From Vespa crabro (lineage: Eukaryota > Arthropoda > Insecta > Hymenoptera > Vespidae), in assembly GCF_910589235.1 (NCBI RefSeq), contig NW_025813595.1, positions 372,001 through 436,000 of the forward strand: a DNA stretch of 64,000 nt, in the 5' to 3' direction. Positions 11,101-24,299 of the stretch are shown here, piece after piece. Positions within the stretch are counted from its first letter, which is position 1. Every line of letters begins with the position of its first letter. The translations under genes and the position numbers were made by a program. Below the pieces are notes generated by a model. That model was not told where the DNA came from, did not search any database, and was given only the letters and a program-made list of their open reading frames with translations.

Positions 11101-12248
11101 ACTAGTATTATTAAAGATTTCACGATTTTATCTTCGCATATACCGAAATTCGCGTATGTCGATTACGTATTTCGACAATTATCTAATGAAAACGCGTATT
11201 TAAACATAGTAAAAACGTTATATTCATGTTATATTCTTTATTCTGCATCGATAGAATATAAAATCAATGAAAATGAACGAGATTTCAAGTTTTCGTTTTT
11301 CGATGATACGCGTATATGAGCGAAAAATCGTATATACGATATGAAAGAATGTTAAAAACTTTGATTCCAATATAAAATAGATGTTTGATCTTATGAAATG
11401 CAATGTTCTCAATCGATTGGTAACATTTTTCTAACTGTGGCATAAGTATTATTAAAGATTTCACGATTTTATCTTCGCATATACCGAAATTCGCGTATTT
11501 CGATTACGTTTTTCGATAATTATCATATGAAAACGCGTATTTAAACATAGTAAAAACGATATATTCTTGTTATATTCTTTATTCTGCATCGACAGAATAT
11601 AAAATCAATGAAATTGAACGAGATTTCAAGTTTTCGTTTTTCGACGATACGCGTATATGAGCGAAAAATCGTATATACGATATGAAAGAATGTTAAAAAC
11701 TTTGATTCCAATATAAAATAGATGTTTGATCTTATGAAATGCAATGTTCTCAATCGATTGGTAACATTTTTCTAACTGTGGCACAAGTAATATTAAAGAT
11801 TTCACGATTTTATCTTCGCATATACCGAAACTCGCGTATGTCGATTACGTTTTTCGACAATTATCATATGAAAACGCATATTTAAACACAGAAAACACGT
11901 TATATTCTTGTTATATTCTTTATTCAGCATCGATAGAATATAAAATCAATGTAATTGAACTAGATTTCAAGTTTTCGTTTTTCGACGATACGCGTATATG
12001 TGCGAAAAATCGTATATACGATATGAAAGAATGTTAAAAACTTTGATTCCAATATAAAATAGATGTTTGATCTTATGAAATGCAATGTTCTGAATCGATT
12101 GGTAACATTTTTCTAACTGTGACACAAGTTTTATTACAGATTTCACGATTTTTTCTTCGCACATACCGAAATTCGCGTATGTCGATTACGTTTTTTGACA
12201 ATTATCATATGAAAACGCGTATTTAAACATAGTAAACACGTTATATTC
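8158..12248 (+). repeat. Transition zone of mixed monomers
   Basis: About twelve monomers with overlapping local periodicities. A stretch at about 9400-9850 recurs at 11105-11555 (offset 1705, five monomers), marked by TTATCTAATG, TATTCATGTTAT, TTCGATGATACG and GTATTTCGATTACG. A dimer period of 682 bp links about 9850-10330 with 10532-11010, marked by GAAAATAAAATC, AAACACTTTGATTCTAAT and GCGAATAATCG. TGGTACTAGTATT occurs near 8713 and 11098, seven monomers apart. No gene or unrelated sequence is present. Confidence 0.8.
8985..9470 (+). repeat. Variant block shared with the 12-31 kb domain
   Basis: The ordered markers AGAAGTTTGATC (8993), ATTCGAGCATG (9104), GAGTATTTGAAC (9149), a 1-bp shorter TTCTTATTCTGCTTCG (9188) and GTTAAAGACTTTG (9306) recur as a set near 17480-17860, 19510-19890, 23580-23960 and 26290-26680. 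The copy here lies several kilobases outside the domain where the set is otherwise found. It is therefore a dispersed segment exchanged across a domain boundary. Confidence 0.85.
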
Positions 12249-12582
12249 TTGTTATATTCTTTATTCAGCATCGATAGAATATAAAATCAATGAAATTGAA
12301 CGAGATTTTCGGTTTTCGACGATACGCGTATTTGAGCGAAAAATCGTATATACGATATGAAAGAATGTTACAAACTTTGATTCCAATATAAAATAGATGT
12401 TTGATCTTATGAAATGCAATGTTCTGAATCGACTGGTAACATTTTTCTAACTGTGGCACAAGTATTATTAAAGATTGAACGATTTTATCTTCGCATATAC
12501 CGATATTCGCGTATGTCGATTATGTTTTTCGATAATTATCATATGAAAACGCGTATTTAAACATAGAAAACACGTTATATTC
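12249..12582 (+). repeat. Type example of the 334-bp P subfamily monomer
   Basis: The anchor-to-anchor distance is 334 bp (12249 to 12583), 7 bp short of the consensus. The loss lies in the segment before the first palindrome, where GAGATTTCAAG plus TTTTCGTTTTTCG is reduced to GAGATTTTCGGTTTTCG. Other P markers are GTATTTGAGCG, GTTACAAAC and CGACTGG here. The Q example at 12924-13257 is also 334 bp but by a different local rearrangement. Confidence 0.88.
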
Positions 12583-13925
12583 TTGTTATATTCTTTATTC
12601 AGCATCGATAGGATATAAAATCAATGTAATTGAACTAGATTTCAAGTTTTCGTTTTTCGACGATACGCGTATATGAGCGAAAAATCGTATATACGATATG
12701 AAAGAATGTTAAAAACTTTGATTCCTATATAAAATAGATGTTTGTTCTTATGAAATGCAATGTTCTGAATCGATTGGTAACATTTTTCTAACTGTGGCAC
12801 AAGTATTATTAAAGATTTCACGATTTTATCTTCGCATATACCGAAATTCGCGTATGTCGATTACGTTTTTCGACAATTAACATATGAAAACGCGTATTTA
12901 AACATAGTAAACACGTTATATTCTTGTTATATTCTTTATTCAGCATCGATAGAATATAAAATCAATGAAATTGAACGAGATTTTTGTTTTTCGACGATAC
13001 GCGTATATGAGCGAAAAATCGTATATACGATATGAAAGAATGTTAAAAACTTTGATTCCAATATAAAATAGATGTTTGATCATATGAAATGCAATGTTCT
13101 GAATCGATTGGTAACATTTTTCTAACTGTGGCACAAGTATTATTAAAGATTTCACGATTTTATCTTCGCATATACCGAAATTCGCCTATGTCGATTACGT
13201 TTTTCGACAATTATCATATGAAAACTCGTATTTAAACATAGTAGAAACGATATATTCTTGTTATATTCTATTTTCTGCATCGATAGAATATAAATTCAAT
13301 GAAATTGAACGAGATTTCAAGTTTTCGTTTTTCGCCGATACGCGTATATGAGCGTAAGATCGTGTATACGATATGAAAGAATGTTAAAAACTTTGATTCC
13401 AATATAAAATAGATGTTTGATCTTATGAAATGCAATGTTCTGAATCGATTGGTAACATTTTTCTAACTGTGGCACAAGTATTATTAAAGATTTCACGATT
13501 TTATCTTCGCATATACCGAAATTCGACCTATGTCGATTAGGTTTTTCGACAATTATCATATGAATACGCGTATTTAAACATAGTAGAAACGATATATTCT
13601 TGTTATATTCTATTTTCTGCATCGATAGAATATAAAATCAATGAAATTGAACGAGATTTCAAGTTTTCGCTTTTCGCCGATACGCGTATATGAGCGAAAG
13701 ATCGTTTATACGATATGAAAGAATGTTAAAAACTTTGATTCCAATATAAAATAGATGTTTGAACTTATGAAATGCAATGTTCTGAATCGATTGGTAACAT
13801 TTTTATAACTGTGGCACAAGTAATATTAAAGATTTCACGATTTTATCTTCGCATATACCGAAACTCGCGTATGTCGATTACGTTTATCGACAATTATCAT
13901 ATGAAAACGCATATTTAAACATAGT
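12500..13925 (+). repeat. 1.4-kb segment duplicated at 15891-17316 (offset 3391)
   Basis: Ordered private variants match at one offset. These are TTATGTTTTTCGATAATTATC, CATAGAAAACACG, AATTGAACTAG, ATTCCTATATAAAATAG, TTGTTCTTATG, the Q monomer, the two R monomers with GCCGATACGCG, CGACCTATGTCGATTAGG and a GTAATATTAAAG tail. Small differences include CGATAGGATAT here against CGATAGAATAT there and GCATCGATAG against GCACCGATAG near 12945/16336. The join is seamless in the monomer phase, as expected for homologous unequal exchange. Confidence 0.85.
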
Positions 13926-14430
13926 AAAAACGTTATATTCTTGTTATATTCTTTATTCTGCATCGATAGAATATAAAATCAATGAAATTGAACGAGATTT
14001 CAAGTTTTCGTTTTTCGACGATACGCGTATATGAGCGAAAAATCGTATATACGATATGAAAGAATGTTAAAAACTTTGATTCCAATATAAAATAGATGTT
14101 TGGTCTTATGATATGCAATGTTTTGAATCGATTGGTAACATTTTTATAACTGTGGCACAAGTATTATTAAAGATTTCACGATTTTATCTTCGCAGATACC
14201 GAAATTCGCGTATGTCGATTACGTTTTTCGACAATTATCATCTGAAAACGCGTATTTAAACATAGTAAAAACGTTATATTCTTGTTATATTCTTTATTCT
14301 GCATCGATAGAATATAAAATCAATGCAATTGAACGAGATTTCAAGTTTTCGTTTATCGACGATACGATATATGAGCGAAAAATCGTATATACGATATGAA
14401 AGAATGTTAAAAACTTTGATTCCAATATAA
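13500..14430 (+). repeat. 0.9-kb segment duplicated at 21636-22566 (offset 8136)
   Basis: The markers CGACCTATGTCG, CGCTTTTCGCCG, TTTGAACTTATG, CCGAAACTCGCG, CATATTTAAACATAG, TATGATATGCAATGTTTTG and GACGATACGATATATG follow one another in the same order with a constant 8136-bp offset. The two copies differ by scattered substitutions, for example GTTTATCGAC near 13883 against GTTTTTCGAC in the second copy. This shows block exchange over more than 20 monomers. Confidence 0.8.
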
Positions 14431-15310
14431 AATAGATGTTTGATCTTATGAAATGCAATGTTCTGAATCGACTGGGAACATTTTTCTAACTGTGGCACAA
14501 GTATTATTAAAGATTTCACGATTTTATCTTCGCATATACCGAAATTCGCGTATGTCAATTACGTTTTTCGACAATTATCATATGAAAACGCGTATTTAAC
14601 CATAGTAAAAACGTTATATTCTTGTTATATTCTTTATTCTGCATCGATAGAATATAAAATCAATGAAATTGAACGAGATTTCAAGTTTTCGTTTATCTAC
14701 GATACGAGTATATGAGCGAAAAATCGTATATACGAAATGAAAGAATTTTAAATACTTTGATTCCAATATAAAATAGATGTTTGATCTTATGAAATGCAAT
14801 GTTCTGAACGATTGGTAACATTTTTCTGACTGTGGCACAAGTATTATTAAAGATTTCACGATTTTATCTTCGCATATACCGATATTCGCGTATGTCGATT
14901 AGGCTTTTCGAAAATTATCATATGAAAACGCGTATTTAACCTTAGTAAAAACGTTATATTCTTGTTATATTCTTTATTCTGCATCGATGGAATATAAAAT
15001 CAATGATATTGAACGAGACTTCAATTTTTCGTTTTTCGACGATACGCGTATATGTGCGAAAAATCATATACGATATGAAAGAATGTTAAAAACTTTGATT
15101 CCAATATAAAATAGATGTTTGATCTTATGAAATACAATGTTCTGAATCGATTGGTAACATTTTTCTAATTGTGACACAAGTTTTATTATAGATTTCACGA
15201 TTTTATCTTCGCATATACCGAAATTCGCGTATGTCGATTAGGCTTTTCGAAAATTATCATATGAAAACGCGTATTTAAACATAGTAAAAACGTTATATTC
15301 TTGTTATATT
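14265..15310 (+). repeat. 1.0-kb segment duplicated at 29515-30560 (offset 15250)
   Basis: Shared markers are GACGATACGATAT, TATGTCAATTA, GTTTATCTACG, a 1-bp-shortened TTCTGAACGATTGG, CCGATATTCGCG, CGATGGAATAT, AATGATATTGAACGAGACTTC, a 2-bp-shortened AAATCATATACG and GTGACACAAGTTTTATTA. At least ten substitutions separate the copies by eye, more than in the closer duplications. This looks like an older exchange, and it is the longest-range clear duplication inside this domain. Confidence 0.8.
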
Positions 15311-15910
15311 CTTTATTCTGCATCGATGGAATATAAAATCAATGATATTGAACGAGACTTCAATTTTTCGTTTTTCGACGATACGCGTATATGTGCGAAA
15401 TATCGTATATACGATATGAAAGAATGTTAAAAACTTTGATTCCAATATAAAATAGATGTTTGATCTTATGAAATGCAATGTTCTGAATCGATTGGTAACA
15501 TTTTTCTAACTGTGACACAAGTTTTATTACAGATTTCACGATTTTATCTTCGCACATACCGAAATTCGCGTATGTCGATTACGTTTTTCGATAATTAACA
15601 TATGAAAACGCGTATTTAAACATAGTAAACACGTTATATTCTTGTTATATTCTTTATTCAGCATCGATAGAATATAAAATCAATGAAATTGAACGAGATT
15701 TTCGTTTTTCGACGATACGCGTATATGAGCGAAAAATCGTATATACGATATGAAAGAATGTTACAAACTTTGATTCCAATATAAAATAGAAGTTTGATCT
15801 TATGAAATGCAATGTTCTGAATCGATTGGTAACATTTTAAACTGTGGCACAAGTATTATTAAAGATTTCACGATTTTATCTTCGCATATACCGAAATTCG
15901 CGTATGTCGA
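14905..15910 (+). repeat. 1.0-kb segment duplicated at 27439-28444 (offset 12534)
   Basis: The offset is fixed by a 2-bp-shortened AACATTTTAAACTG at 15831 and again at 28365, and by TTCGAAAATT at 14907 and 27441. The shared run includes CGATGGAATAT, GACTTCAATTTTTCG, GTGCGAAATATCG and the short GAGATTTTCGTTTTTCG monomer. The copies differ at a few bases, for example CATCGATGG against CATCAATGG and GATAGAATAT against GATAGAAAAT. It overlaps the previous segment, so this part of the array has been copied more than once. Confidence 0.85.
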
Positions 15911-17079
15911 TTATGTTTTTCGATAATTATCATATGAAAACGCGTATTTAAACATAGAAAACACGTTATATTCTTGTTATATTCTTTATTCAGCATCGAT
16001 AGAATATAAAATCAATGTAATTGAACTAGATTTCAAGTTTTCGTTTTTCGACGATACGCGTATATGAGCGAAAAATCGTATATACGATATGAAAGAATGT
16101 TAAAAACTTTGATTCCTATATAAAATAGATGTTTGTTCTTATGAAATGCAATGTTCTGAATCGATTGGTAACATTTTTCTAACTGTGGCACAAGTATTAT
16201 TAAAGATTTCACGATTTTATCTTCGCATATTCCGAAATTCGCGTATGTCGATTACGTTTTTCGACAATTAACATATGAAAACGCGTATTTAAACATAGTA
16301 AACACGTTATATTCTTGTTATATTCTTTATTCAGCACCGATAGAATATAAAATCAATGAAATTGAACGAGATTTTTGTTTTTCGACGATACGCGTATATG
16401 AGCGAAAAATCGTATATACGATATGAAAGAATGTTAAAAACTTTGATTCCAATATAAAATAGATGTTTGATCATATGAAATGCAATGTTCTGAATCGATT
16501 GGTAACATTTTTCTAACTGTGGCACAAGTATTATTAAAGATTTCACGATTTGATCTTCGCATATACCGAAATTCGCCTATGTCGATTACGTTTTTCGACA
16601 ATTTTCATATGAAAACTCGTATTTAAACATAGTAGAAACGATATATTCTTGTTATATTCTATTTTCTGCATCGATAGAATATAAATTCAATGAAATTGAA
16701 CGAGATTTCAAGTTTTCGTTTTTCGCCGATACGCGTATATTAGCGTAAGATCGTGTATACGATATGAAAGAATGTTAAAAACTTTGATTCCAATATAAAA
16801 TAGATGTTTGATCTTATGAAATGCAATGTTCTGAATCGATTGGTAACATTTTTCTAACTGTGGCACAAGTATTATTAAAGATTTCACGATTTTATCTTAG
16901 CATATACCGAAATTCGACCTATGTCGATTAGGTTTTTCGACAATTATCATATGAATACGCGTATTTAAACATAGTAGAAACGATATATTCTTGTTATATT
17001 CTATTTTCTGCATCGATAGAATATAAAATCAATGAAATTGAACGAGATTTCAAGTTTTCGCTTTTCGCCGATACGCGTA

Positions 17080-18265
17080 TATGAGCGAAAGATCGTTTAT
17101 ACGATATGAAAGAATGTTAAAAACTTTGATTCCAATATAAAATAGATGTTTGAACTTATGAAATGCAATGTTCTGAATCGATTGGTAACATTTTTATAAC
17201 TGTGGCACAAGTAATATTAAAGATTTCACGATTTTATCTTCGCATATATCGAAACTCTCGTATGTCGATTAAGTTTTTCGACAATTATCATATGAAAGCG
17301 CATATTTAAACATAGTAAACACGTTATATTCTTGTTATATTCTTTATTCAGCATCGATAGAATATAAAATCAATGAAATTGAACGAGATTTTCGGTTTTC
17401 GACGATACGCGTATTTGAGCGAAAAATCGTATATACGATATGAAAGAATGTTACAAACTTTGATTCCAATATAAAATAGAAGTTTGATATTATGAAATGC
17501 AATGTTCTGAATCGATTGGTAACATTTTTCTAACTGTGGCACAAGTATTATTAAAGATTTCACGATTTTATCTTCGCATATACCGAAATTCGAGCATGTC
17601 GATTACGTTTTTCGACAATTATCATATGAAAACGAGTATTTGAACATAGTAAAAACGTTATATTCTTGTTATATTCTTATTCTGCTTCGATAGAATATAA
17701 TATCAATGAAATTGAACGAGATTTCAAGTTTTCGTTTATCGACGATACGAGTATATGAGCGAAAAATCGTATATACGATATGAAAGAATGTTAAAGACTT
17801 TGATTCCAATATAAAATAGATGTTTGATCTTATGAAATGCAATGTTCTGAATCGACTGGTAACATTTTTCTAACTGTGGCACAAGTATTATTAAAGATTT
17901 CACGATTTTATCTTCGCATATACCGATATTCGCGTATGTCGATTATGTTTTTCGATAATTATCATATGAAAACGCGTATTTAAACATAGAAAACACGTTA
18001 TATTCCTGTTATATTCTTTATTCAGCATCGATAGAATATAAAATCAATGTAATTGAACTAGATTTCAAGTTTTCGTTTTTCGACGATACGCGTATATGAG
18101 CGAAAAATCGTATATACGATATGAAAGAATGTTAAAAACTTTGATTCCTATATAAAATAGATGTTTGTTCTTATGAAATGCAATGTTCTGAATCGATTGG
18201 TAACATTTTTCTAACTGTGGCACAAGTATTATTAAAGATTTCACGATTTTATCTTCGCATATACC
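17080..18265 (+). repeat. 1.2-kb segment duplicated at 19112-20297 (offset 2032)
   Basis: The two segments share an R tail, a P monomer, the GAGCATG / GAGTATTTGAAC / CTTATTCTGCTTCG set and TATTCCTGTTATATTC, all six monomers apart. Both have CGCATATATCGAAACT, where other blocks have CGCATATACCG. After about 18265 the first copy switches to CGACCTATGTCG while the second continues with CGCGTATGTCG, marking the crossover point. Confidence 0.82.
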
Positions 18266-19099
18266 GAAATTCGACCTATGTCGATTAGGTTTTTCGACAA
18301 TTATCATATGAATACGCGTATTTAAACATAGTAGAAACGATATATTCTTGTTATATTCTATTTTCTGCATCGATAGAATATAAAATCAATGAAATTGAAC
18401 GAGATTTCAAGTTTTCGCTTTTCGCCGATACGCGTATATGAGCGAAAGATCGTTTATACGATATGAAAGAATGTTAAAAACTTTGATTCCAATATAAAAT
18501 AGATGTTTGAACTTATGAAATGCAATGTTCTGAATCGATTGGTAACATTTTTCTAACTGTGGCACAAGTATTATTAAAGATTTCACGATTTTATCTTCGC
18601 ATATTCCGAAATTCGCGTATGTCGATTACGTTTTTCGACAATTAACATATGAAAACGCGTATTTAAACATAGTAAACACGTTATATTCTTGTTATATTCT
18701 TTATTCAGCACCGATAGAATATAAAATCAATGAAATTGAACGAGATTTTTGTTTTTCGACGATACGCGTATATGAGCGAAAAATCGTATATACGATATGA
18801 AAGAATGTTAAAAACTTTGATTCCAATATAAAATAGATGTTTGATCATATGAAATGCAATGTTCTGAATCGATTGGTAACATTTTTCTAACTGTGGCACA
18901 AGTATTATTAAAGATTTCACGATTTTATCTTCGCATATACCGAAATTCGCCTATGTCGATTACGTTTTTCGACAATTATCATATGAAAACTCGTATTTAA
19001 ACATAGTAGAAACGATATATTCTTGTTATATTCTATTTTCTGCATCGATAGAATATAAATTCAATGAAATTGAACGAGATTTCAAGTTTTCGTTTTTCG

Positions 19100-21640
19100 C
19101 CGATACGCGTATATGAGCGAAAGATCGTTTATACGATATGAAAGAATGTTAAAAACTTTGATTCCAATATAAAATAGATGTTTGAACTTATGAAATGCAA
19201 TGTTCTGAATCGATTGGTAACATTTTTATAACTGTGGCACAAGTAATATTAAAGATTTCACGATTTTATCTTCGCATATATCGAAACTCGCGTATGTCGA
19301 TTAAGTTTTTCGACAATTATCATATGAAAACGCATATTTAAACATAGTAAACACGTTATATTCTTGTTATATTCTTTATTCAGCATCGATAGAATATAAA
19401 ATCAATGAAATTGAACGAGATTTTCGGTTTTCGACGATACGCGTATTTGAGCGAAAAATCGTATATACGATATGAAAGAATGTTACAAACTTTGATTCCA
19501 ATATAAAATAGAAGTTTGATCTTATGAAATGCAATGTTCTGAATCGATTGGTAACATTTTTCTAACTGTGGCACAAGTATTATTAAAGATTTCACGATTT
19601 TATCTTCGCATATACCGAAATTCGAGCATGTCGATTACGTTTTTCGACAATTATCATATGAAAACGAGTATTTGAACATAGTAAAAACGTTATATTCTTG
19701 TTATATTCTTATTCTGCTTCGATAGAATATAATATCAATGAAATTGAACGAGATTTCAAGTTTTCGTTTATCGACGATACGAGTATATGAGCGAAAAATC
19801 GTATATACGATATGAAAGAATGTTAAAGACTTTGATTCCAATATAAAATAGATGTTTGATCTTATGAAATGCAATGTTCTGAATCGACTGGTAACATTTT
19901 TCTAACTGTGGCACAAGTATTATTAAAGATTTCACGATTTTATCTTCGCATATACCGATATTCGCGTATGTCGATTATGTTTTTCGATAATTATCATATG
20001 AAAACGCGTATTTAAACATAGAAAACACGTTATATTCCTGTTATATTCTTTATTCAGCATCGATAGAATATAAAATCAATGTAATTGAACTAGATTTCAA
20101 GTTTTCGTTTTTCGACGATACGCGTATATGAGCGAAAAATCGTATATACGATATGAAAGAATGTTAAAAACTTTGATTCCTATATAAAATAGATGTTTGT
20201 TCTTATGAAATGCAATGTTCTGAATCGATTGGTAACATTTTTCTAACTGTGGCACAAGTATTATTAAAGATTTCACGATTTTATCTTCGCATATACCGAA
20301 ATTCGCGTATGTCGATTACGTTTTTCGACAATTAACATATGAAAACGCGTATTTAAACATAGTAAACACGTTATATTCTTGTTATATTCTTTATTCAGCA
20401 TCGATAGAATATAAAATCAATGAAATTGAACGAGATTTTTGTTTTTCGACGATACGCGTATATGAGCGAAAAATCGTATATACGATATGAAAGAATGTTA
20501 AAAACTATGATTCCAATATAAAATAGATGTTTGATCATATGAAATGCAATGTTCTGAATCGATTGGTAACATTTTTCTAACTGTGGCACAAGTATTATTA
20601 AAGATTTCACGATTTTATCTTCGCATATACCGAAATTCGCCTATGTCGATTACGTTTTTCGACAATTATCATATGAAAACTCGTATTTAAACATAGTAGA
20701 AACGATATATTCTTGTTATATTCTATTTTCTGCATCGATAGAATATAAATTCAATGAAATTGAACGAGATTTCAAGTTTTCGTTTTTCGCCGATACGCGT
20801 ATATGAGCGTAAGATCGTGTATACGATATGAAAGAATGTTAAAAACTTTGATTCCAATATAAAATAGATGTTTGATCTTATGAAATGCAATGTTATGAAT
20901 CGATTGGTAACATTTTTCTAACTGTGGCACAAGTATTATTAAAGATTTCACGATTTTATCTTCGCATATACCGAAATTCGACCTATGTCGATTAGGTTTT
21001 TCGAAAATTATCGTATGAAAACGCGTATTTAACCTTAGTAAAAGCGTTATATTCTTGTTATATTCTTTATTCTGCATCGATGGAATATAAAATCAATGAT
21101 ATTGAACGAGACTTCAATTTTTCGTTTTTAGACGATACGCGTATATGTGCGAAAAATCATATACGATATGAAAGAATGTTAAAAACTTTGATTCCAATAT
21201 AAAATAGATGTATGATCTTATGAAATACAATGTTCTGAATCGATTGGTAACATTTTTCTAATTGTGACACAAGTTTTATTATAGATTTCACGATTTTATC
21301 TTCGCATATACCGAAATTCGCGTATGTCGATTAGGCTTTTCGAAAATTATCATATGAAAACGCGTATTTAAACATAGTAAAAACGTTATATTCTTGTTAT
21401 ATTCTTTATTCTGCATCGATGGAATATAAAATCAATGATATTGAACGAGACTTCAATATTTCGTTTTTCGACGATACGCGTATATGTGCGAAATATCGTA
21501 TATACGATATGAAAGAATGTTAAAAACTTTGATTCCAATATAAAATAGATGTTTGATCTTATGATATGCAATGTTTTGAATCGATTGGTAACATTTTTAT
21601 AACTGTGGCACAAGTATTATTAAAGATTTCACGATTTTAT
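19100..21640 (+). repeat. 2.5-kb segment duplicated at about 23170-25711 (offset 4070-4071)
   Basis: This is the longest block duplication in the mosaic domain, covering seven to eight monomers including P, Q and R types. The offset changes from 4070 to 4071 because the second copy has one extra base at TTTCGAGAAATTAAC near 24397. Other differences seen are AATATAATATC against AATATAAAATC, AAAGATTTCACG against AAAGATTGAACG, TATTCCTG against TATTCTTG and ATGAGCGAAA against ATGAACGAAA. So few differences over 2.5 kb suggest a recent event. Confidence 0.87.
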
Positions 21641-24299
21641 CTTCGCATATACCGAAATTCGACCTATGTCGATTAGGTTTTTCGACAATTATCATATGAA
21701 TACGCGTATTTAAACATAGTAGAAACGATATATTCTTGTTATATTCTATTTTCTGCATCGATAGAATATAAAATCAATGAAATTGAACGAGATTTCAAGT
21801 TTTCGCTTTTCGCCGATACGCGTATATGAGCGAAAGATCGTTTATACGATATGAAAGAATGTTAAAAACTTTGATTCCAATATAAAATAGATGTTTGAAC
21901 TTATGAAATGCAATGTTCTGAATCGATTGGTAACATTTTTATAACTGTGGCACAAGTAATATTAAAGATTTCACGATTTTATCTTCGCATATACCGAAAC
22001 TCGCGTATGTCGATTACGTTTTTCGACAATTATCATATGAAAACGCATATTTAAACATAGTAAAAACGTTATATTCTTGTTATATTCTTTATTCTGCATC
22101 GATAGAATATAAAATCAATGAAATTGAACGAGATTTCAAGTTTTCGTTTTTCGACGATACGCGTATATGAGCGAAAAATCGTATATACGATATGAAAGAA
22201 TGTTAAAAACTTTGATTCCAATATAAAATAGATGTTTGATCTTATGATATGCAATGTTTTGAATCGATTGGTAACATTTTTATAACTGTGGCACAAGTAT
22301 TATTAAAGATTTCACGATTTTATCTTCGCAGATTCCGAAATTCGCGTATGTCGATTACGTTTTTCGACAATTATCATCTGAAAACGCGTATTTAAACATA
22401 GTAAAAACGTTATATTCTTGTTATATTCTTTATTCTGCATCGATAGAATATAAAATCAATGCAATTGAACGAGATTTCAAGTTTTCGTTTATCGACGATA
22501 CGATATATGAGCGAAAAATCGTATATACGATATGAAAGAATGTTAAAAACTTTGATTCCAATATAAAATAGATGTTTGATCTTATGAAATGCAATGTTCT
22601 GAATCGATTGGTAACATTTTTCTAACTGTGACACAAGTTTTATTACAGATTTCACGATTTTTTCTTCGCACATACCGAAACTCGCGTATGTCGATTAAGT
22701 TTTTCGACAATTATCATATGAAAACGCATATTTAAACATAGTAAACACGTTATATTCTTGTTATATTCTTTATTCAGCATCGATAGAATATAAAATCAAT
22801 GAAATTGAACGAGATTTTCGGTTTTCGACGATACGCGTATTTGAGCGAAAAATCGTATATACGATATGAAAGAATGTTACAAACTTTGATTCCAATATAA
22901 AATAGAAGTTTGATCTTATGAAATGCAATGTTCTGAATCGATTGGTAACATTTTTCTAACTGTGGCACAAGTATTATTAAAGATTTCACGATTTTATCTT
23001 CGCATATACCGAAATTCGACCTATGTCGATTAGGTTTTTCGACAATTATCATATGAATACGCGTATTTAAACATAGTAGAAACGATATATTCTTGTTATA
23101 TTCTATTTTCTGCATCGATAGAATATAAAATCAATGAAATTGAACGAGATTTCAAGTTTTCGCTTTTCGCCGATACGCGTATATGAGCGAAAGATCGTTT
23201 ATACGATATGAAAGAATGTTAAAAACTTTGATTCCAATATAAAATAGATGTTTGAACTTATGAAATGCAATGTTCTGAATCGATTGGTAACATTTTTATA
23301 ACTGTGGCACAAGTAATATTAAAGATTTCACGATTTTATCTTCGCATATACCGAAACTCGCGTATGTCGATTAAGTTTTTCGACAATTATCATATGAAAA
23401 CGCATATTTAAACATAGTAAACACGTTATATTCTTGTTATATTCTTTATTCAGCATCGATAGAATATAAAATCAATGAAATTGAACGAGATTTTCGGTTT
23501 TCGACGATACGCGTATTTGAGCGAAAAATCGTATATACGATATGAAAGAATGTTACAAACTTTGATTCCAATATAAAATAGAAGTTTGATCTTATGAAAT
23601 GCAATGTTCTGAATCGATTGGTAACATTTTTCTAACTGTGGCACAAGTATTATTAAAGATTTCACGATTTTATCTTCGCATATACCGAAATTCGAGCATG
23701 TCGATTACGTTTTTCGACAATTATCATATGAAAACGAGTATTTGAACATAGTAAAAACGTTATATTCTTGTTATATTCTTATTCTGCTTCGATAGAATAT
23801 AAAATCAATGAAATTGAACGAGATTTCAAGTTTTCGTTTATCGACGATACGAGTATATGAGCGAAAAATCGTATATACGATATGAAAGAATGTTAAAGAC
23901 TTTGATTCCAATATAAAATAGATGTTTGATCTTATGAAATGCAATGTTCTGAATCGACTGGTAACATTTTTCTAACTGTGGCACAAGTATTATTAAAGAT
24001 TGAACGATTTTATCTTCGCATATACCGATATTCGCGTATGTCGATTATGTTTTTCGATAATTATCATATGAAAACGCGTATTTAAACATAGAAAACACGT
24101 TATATTCTTGTTATATTCTTTATTCAGCATCGATAGAATATAAAATCAATGTAATTGAACTAGATTTCAAGTTTTCGTTTTTCGACGATACGCGTATATG
24201 AACGAAAAATCGTATATACGATATGAAAGAATGTTAAAAACTTTGATTCCTATATAAAATAGATGTTTGTTCTTATGAAATGCAATGTTCTGAATCGAT

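Noticed and set aside
22774..23115. Longest open frame, 113 codons on the minus strand (also 30567-30908) and the 101-codon frames at 13317, 18065, 20772, 24843 and 27213
   Set aside because: They arise where a 334-bp monomer shifts the frame so that two neighbouring monomers read through. The extra length tracks the 7-bp loss in P and Q units and does not reflect a gene.
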